The notes under the pieces are model-generated. The model made no database searches. It saw nothing but the letters and a program-made list of their open reading frames with translations, and was not told the origin of the DNA. A DNA stretch of 51,402 nucleotides from a virus: positions 1 through 51,402 of the IMG/VR virus record IMGVR_UViG_3300025168_000010. One strand, 5' to 3'. Made by a program: the position numbers and the translations under genes. Shown piece after piece: positions 49,519 through 51,402 of the stretch. Numbering within the stretch: position 1 is the first letter of the stretch; the number at the start of each line of letters is the position of its first letter.

Positions 49519-50396
49519 GGGACACTATAGTAGCAACCAAGGCTTTCTCTAAGGGCAACGTAAAGAGTACGGACTTCGGGTATTACATCGCAAACTACTC
49601 CTTCATTAAAGATGGTAGGCAAAGAAAGAAGTACGTCATCAATCTAGGAACTGTAATGCTTGGTACACAGCCTTACTTCCTAGGAGTATGTAAGGGAGAG
49701 AGGTTTATCTTCCTCGGACTCAACGGTAAGGTATGGAGAATACCTGCGAAACTACTAAAGAATAATGTAGTTGTGCCGACAACTACAGACTTGGACGCGC
49801 TGCGTTCGTGGGCAGATACAGTATCTCACCGGATAGTAGAGACCTTATCTCCTAAGTTATCAATGAGGATAACAAAGGAAACTAACCGTAGGTACAACCT
49901 AATGGTCAAGGCTCTAGTTGGTAAGCGGATAGAGGAAGCAGCGGTGCTTGGCTTCGATAGAAGTTACGCCTACTACGCTGAGTACATAAACAGGAACTGG
50001 CAGAAGGTAGACCTAGTAAGCCCAAGGTTCCCTACCTTAAAACACGCGCTGCATGTGTCCCTTATGCTCGCCCTACCAGCAGAGACAGCAGGTACTCTAA
50101 TCGAGATAGGTGCGCTCAGTGAGTTCAGGTGTCCGTTGATAAGCAAGGACATAGGTATGTCTATCTATCAGCAAGCAGTCCAGTTGTTATCTCGCCTGTG
50201 TCCAGAGTGGTGGAACAACGGCGCTTTAACTCAATGGGAATACATAGGTAGTCTTGATGACTTGTTGTACAAACAGTACGCGAACATAGTCATCAATGCT
50301 TACAACCAACAAGTTGATCTGCCCACTGCGGCAGGTGCGGTGAGGTCGGATCCGCTGGCTTCACATAATAGAAGAGCAATAGAGTTTGAAGAATAG
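49515..50396 (+). CDS. Hypothetical protein, 293 aa
   Basis: GTG at 49515 overlaps the stop of the HTH gene (GTGA), with AGGAG 11 bases before. The N-terminal 100 residues are beta-rich (KKYVINLGTVMLGTQPYFLG, GERFIFLGLNGKVWRIPAKL). The rest is helical, including a possible helix-turn-helix-like AAVLGFDRSYAYYAEY. No catalytic motif is visible. Coupling to a regulator suggests a joint role in control or replication. Function unknown. Confidence 0.65.
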   Translation: MRDTIVATKAFSKGNVKSTDFGYYIANYSFIKDGRQRKKYVINLGTVMLGTQPYFLGVCKGERFIFLGLNGKVWRIPAKLLKNNVVVPTTTDLDALRSWADTVSHRIVETLSPKLSMRITKETNRRYNLMVKALVGKRIEEAAVLGFDRSYAYYAEYINRNWQKVDLVSPRFPTLKHALHVSLMLALPAETAGTLIEIGALSEFRCPLISKDIGMSIYQQAVQLLSRLCPEWWNNGALTQWEYIGSLDDLLYKQYANIVINAYNQQVDLPTAAGAVRSDPLASHNRRAIEFEE

Positions 50397-50405
50397 GGAG
50401 TGCTT

Positions 50406-50702
50406 ATGTTTAAAAAGAAAAGACTTACACCAGAAGAGTTCGTTACTGCGTGGCAACTAGCGGAGTCAATTGATTTCTTCTGTGAGAATACAGGAATGAA
50501 GAGAGGCTCGGCAGTGGTACGTGCTTCCTACTACCGCAAGAGGGGGATCAACTTAAAGAAGTTCCCTCGTGGTCCTAAAGGAAAGAAGTGCCTAGATGTA
50601 GAACTGCTGAACCAACTCATCTCTGCGTCTACTGGGGCAGTAGTCGTTACTGATGATGATGGCTCAGCAGATTCTATCTGGACAGAATCTCCGTTCTGCT
50701 AA
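50406..50702 (+). CDS. Hypothetical basic protein, possibly DNA-binding, 98 aa
   Basis: ATG 50406 is preferred over GTG 50400, because GGGAG at 50396-50400 would overlap the latter. A basic start (FKKKRLTPEEFVTAW) precedes a helix-turn-helix-like pattern at about 15-45 (QLAESIDFFCENTGMKRGSA, then SYYRKRGINLK). The C-terminal third is acidic and polar. It resembles small phage transcription or replication accessory proteins by pattern only. It ends 3 bases before the convergent holin-like gene. Confidence 0.6.
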   Translation: MFKKKRLTPEEFVTAWQLAESIDFFCENTGMKRGSAVVRASYYRKRGINLKKFPRGPKGKKCLDVELLNQLISASTGAVVVTDDDGSADSIWTESPFC

Positions 50703-50705
50703 CAG

Positions 50706-50903
50706 TTACTCTGAGAGTGCTGCTTGTCCGTCGGTGTATGCTTGACCAAGGATATAACTAACGATAACCGTGGTTGAAGCGTACAGTGCTGACGCTGGGT
50801 CAATGACACCTGACATTGTTTCAAGAGCGATAGGTGTCAATGCACCTATAACTGCCATCCAAAACTTACGACTAATTACTTTTACTTTAATCTCTTCCCA
50901 CAT
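50706..50903 (-). CDS. Holin-like small membrane protein, 65 aa
   Basis: ATG at 50903 follows CTAGGAGGTAGTA. A short charged N-terminus, then two hydrophobic segments (FWMAVIGALTPIALETM and SALYASTTVIVSYILGQAY) around the turn SGVIDPA, and a polar end. Two-helix small proteins of this kind are common phage holins, which would release the unsecreted endolysin. On the circle, the endolysin lies less than 900 bp away on the same strand. Confidence 0.6.
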   Translation of the reverse strand: MWEEIKVKVISRKFWMAVIGALTPIALETMSGVIDPASALYASTTVIVSYILGQAYTDGQAALSE

Positions 50904-50969
50904 TACTACCTCCTAGTAAGGATGTTCTCGATAACATGACAAAGAAATATTACAAGTTGGAGCCTGACA

Positions 50970-51083
50970 ATGAGACAGAATAAGCCAGACCCTTACGCGT
51001 GGGCACTTGCGTGGTGCATCGTTATATACATTGTGATTTACTTTGTTGGTGGACCTTATACGAAGTATATAAATATTTCATAG
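50970..51083 (+). CDS. Small membrane protein, 37 aa
   Basis: ATG at 50970 follows GTTGGAGCCTGACA. The peptide has a short polar head (RQNKPDPYAW) and one transmembrane helix (ALAWCIVIYIVIYFVG) with a basic tail. It might be a second holin-region protein. It is followed after 12 bases by the next small gene. Length is too short for family assignment. Confidence 0.55.
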   Translation: MRQNKPDPYAWALAWCIVIYIVIYFVGGPYTKYINIS

Positions 51084-51095
51084 TGGTTGGAAGTT

Positions 51096-51311
51096 ATGCC
51101 GAAGATAGTCAGAACATTCACGGGTTGGCAGTTAATGGATATACAAATGTCTTTGCACATTGGTCTGCTCCCGAACAGACAGAAGCCAGTCCTTTACGCT
51201 ATGGACGAGGACGAAAAGATTACAGCACTCGCTGTGTTCTCAGACGACAAGGCGGTCGCGCTTGCCCGAATGCTCCTAAACAAAGTGGGAGAAGGGAACA
51301 GTGCTCAATAA
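51096..51311 (+). CDS. Hypothetical protein, 71 aa
   Basis: ATG at 51096 (MPKIVRTFTGWQL) is preferred over the TTG at 51087; GGTTGGAAG is a moderate binding site. A small mixed alpha/beta protein (KPVLYAMDEDEKITALAVFS, then an Ala-rich helix). The end overlaps the start of the 105-aa gene described at 26, so the two are coupled across the circle junction. Confidence 0.6.
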   Translation: MPKIVRTFTGWQLMDIQMSLHIGLLPNRQKPVLYAMDEDEKITALAVFSDDKAVALARMLLNKVGEGNSAQ

Positions 51312-51402
51312 ATACAAGGCAGAGTTGGTAGAGGTTGGCGTTGTTTCAAATGAAGCAGTGCTTAACCTAATCAATTCATTAAACCGTGGGCCTATATCTA
51401 CA
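51276..51402. repeat. Terminal direct repeat, right copy (127 bp)
   Basis: Exact copy of positions 1-127. Joining the two removes the duplication and gives a 51,275-bp circle in which no gene is broken. Confidence 0.95.
51301..51402 (+). CDS. Repeated start of the 105-aa gene (partial copy)
   Basis: GTG at 51301 and the following 34 codons duplicate the beginning of the gene at 26 because of the terminal overlap. It is not an independent gene. Confidence 0.9.
   Translation, partial: MLNKYKAELVEVGVVSNEAVLNLINSLNRGPIST

Noticed and set aside
1-51402. tRNA genes
   Set aside because: I searched by eye for GTTCRANYC-type T-arms with acceptor complements in the intergenic regions and found none. 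A covariance search would be decisive.

Overview
The window is one complete circular or terminally redundant genome of a tailed double-stranded DNA bacteriophage, most likely podovirus-like. The first 127 bases recur exactly as the last 127, so the unit genome is about 51,275 bp. The evidence for a tailed phage is a run of large terminase, portal, scaffold-like, major capsid, tail-tube-like and ejection-protein-like genes, a phage replication and recombination operon, and an amidase endolysin. Strong AGGAG-type ribosome binding sites point to a bacterial host that uses Shine-Dalgarno initiation. Nothing in the sequence identifies the host. I see no integrase, transposase, tRNA, rRNA, CRISPR array, DNA polymerase or RNA polymerase.

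Layout. (1) 50706-1091, across the junction: lysis-type genes on the minus strand (a two-helix holin-like protein and the endolysin at 330-1091), interleaved with tiny plus-strand genes. (2) 1287-8278: plus-strand, probably early, region. It holds a DUF932-like protein, many small acidic orphan genes that overlap end to start, a 435-bp non-coding block full of inverted and direct repeats, and then small-gene units. Three of these units begin with the same hairpin plus TTAATTAA-palindrome cassette, and several end in a Rho-independent terminator. (3) 8279-8912: a non-coding gap. (4) 8913-11473: an HTH-metallophosphoesterase, a LysM protein and small conserved phage proteins. (5) 11445-13741: mostly minus-strand small genes, including zinc-ribbon, paralogous beta-rich and membrane proteins. 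They include four that have to be read directly because they are only 49 to 65 codons. (6) 13808-41765: a 28-kb plus-strand virion operon ending in a 3,399-residue internal or ejection protein that takes up one fifth of the genome. (7) 48968-41762: minus-strand replication and recombination operon with DnaB helicase, a Rad52-type annealing protein, two OB-fold proteins, a Cas4/RecB-like nuclease, an SSB, a RuvC-type resolvase and DnaG primase. One plus-strand gene is inserted in it. (8) 49171-50702: plus-strand genes diverging from the replication operon and starting with an HTH protein.

How it fits together. Helicase, primase and SSB would recruit a host replicative polymerase. The annealing protein, nuclease and resolvase would recombine and resolve concatemers for the terminase. 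The capsid is filled through the portal. A short tail and a set of ejection proteins deliver the DNA, and the holin and endolysin release progeny. The most unusual parts are the giant protein, three head genes overlapping in three reading frames, the repeated early-region cassette, and several long hairpins in and around the replication operon.
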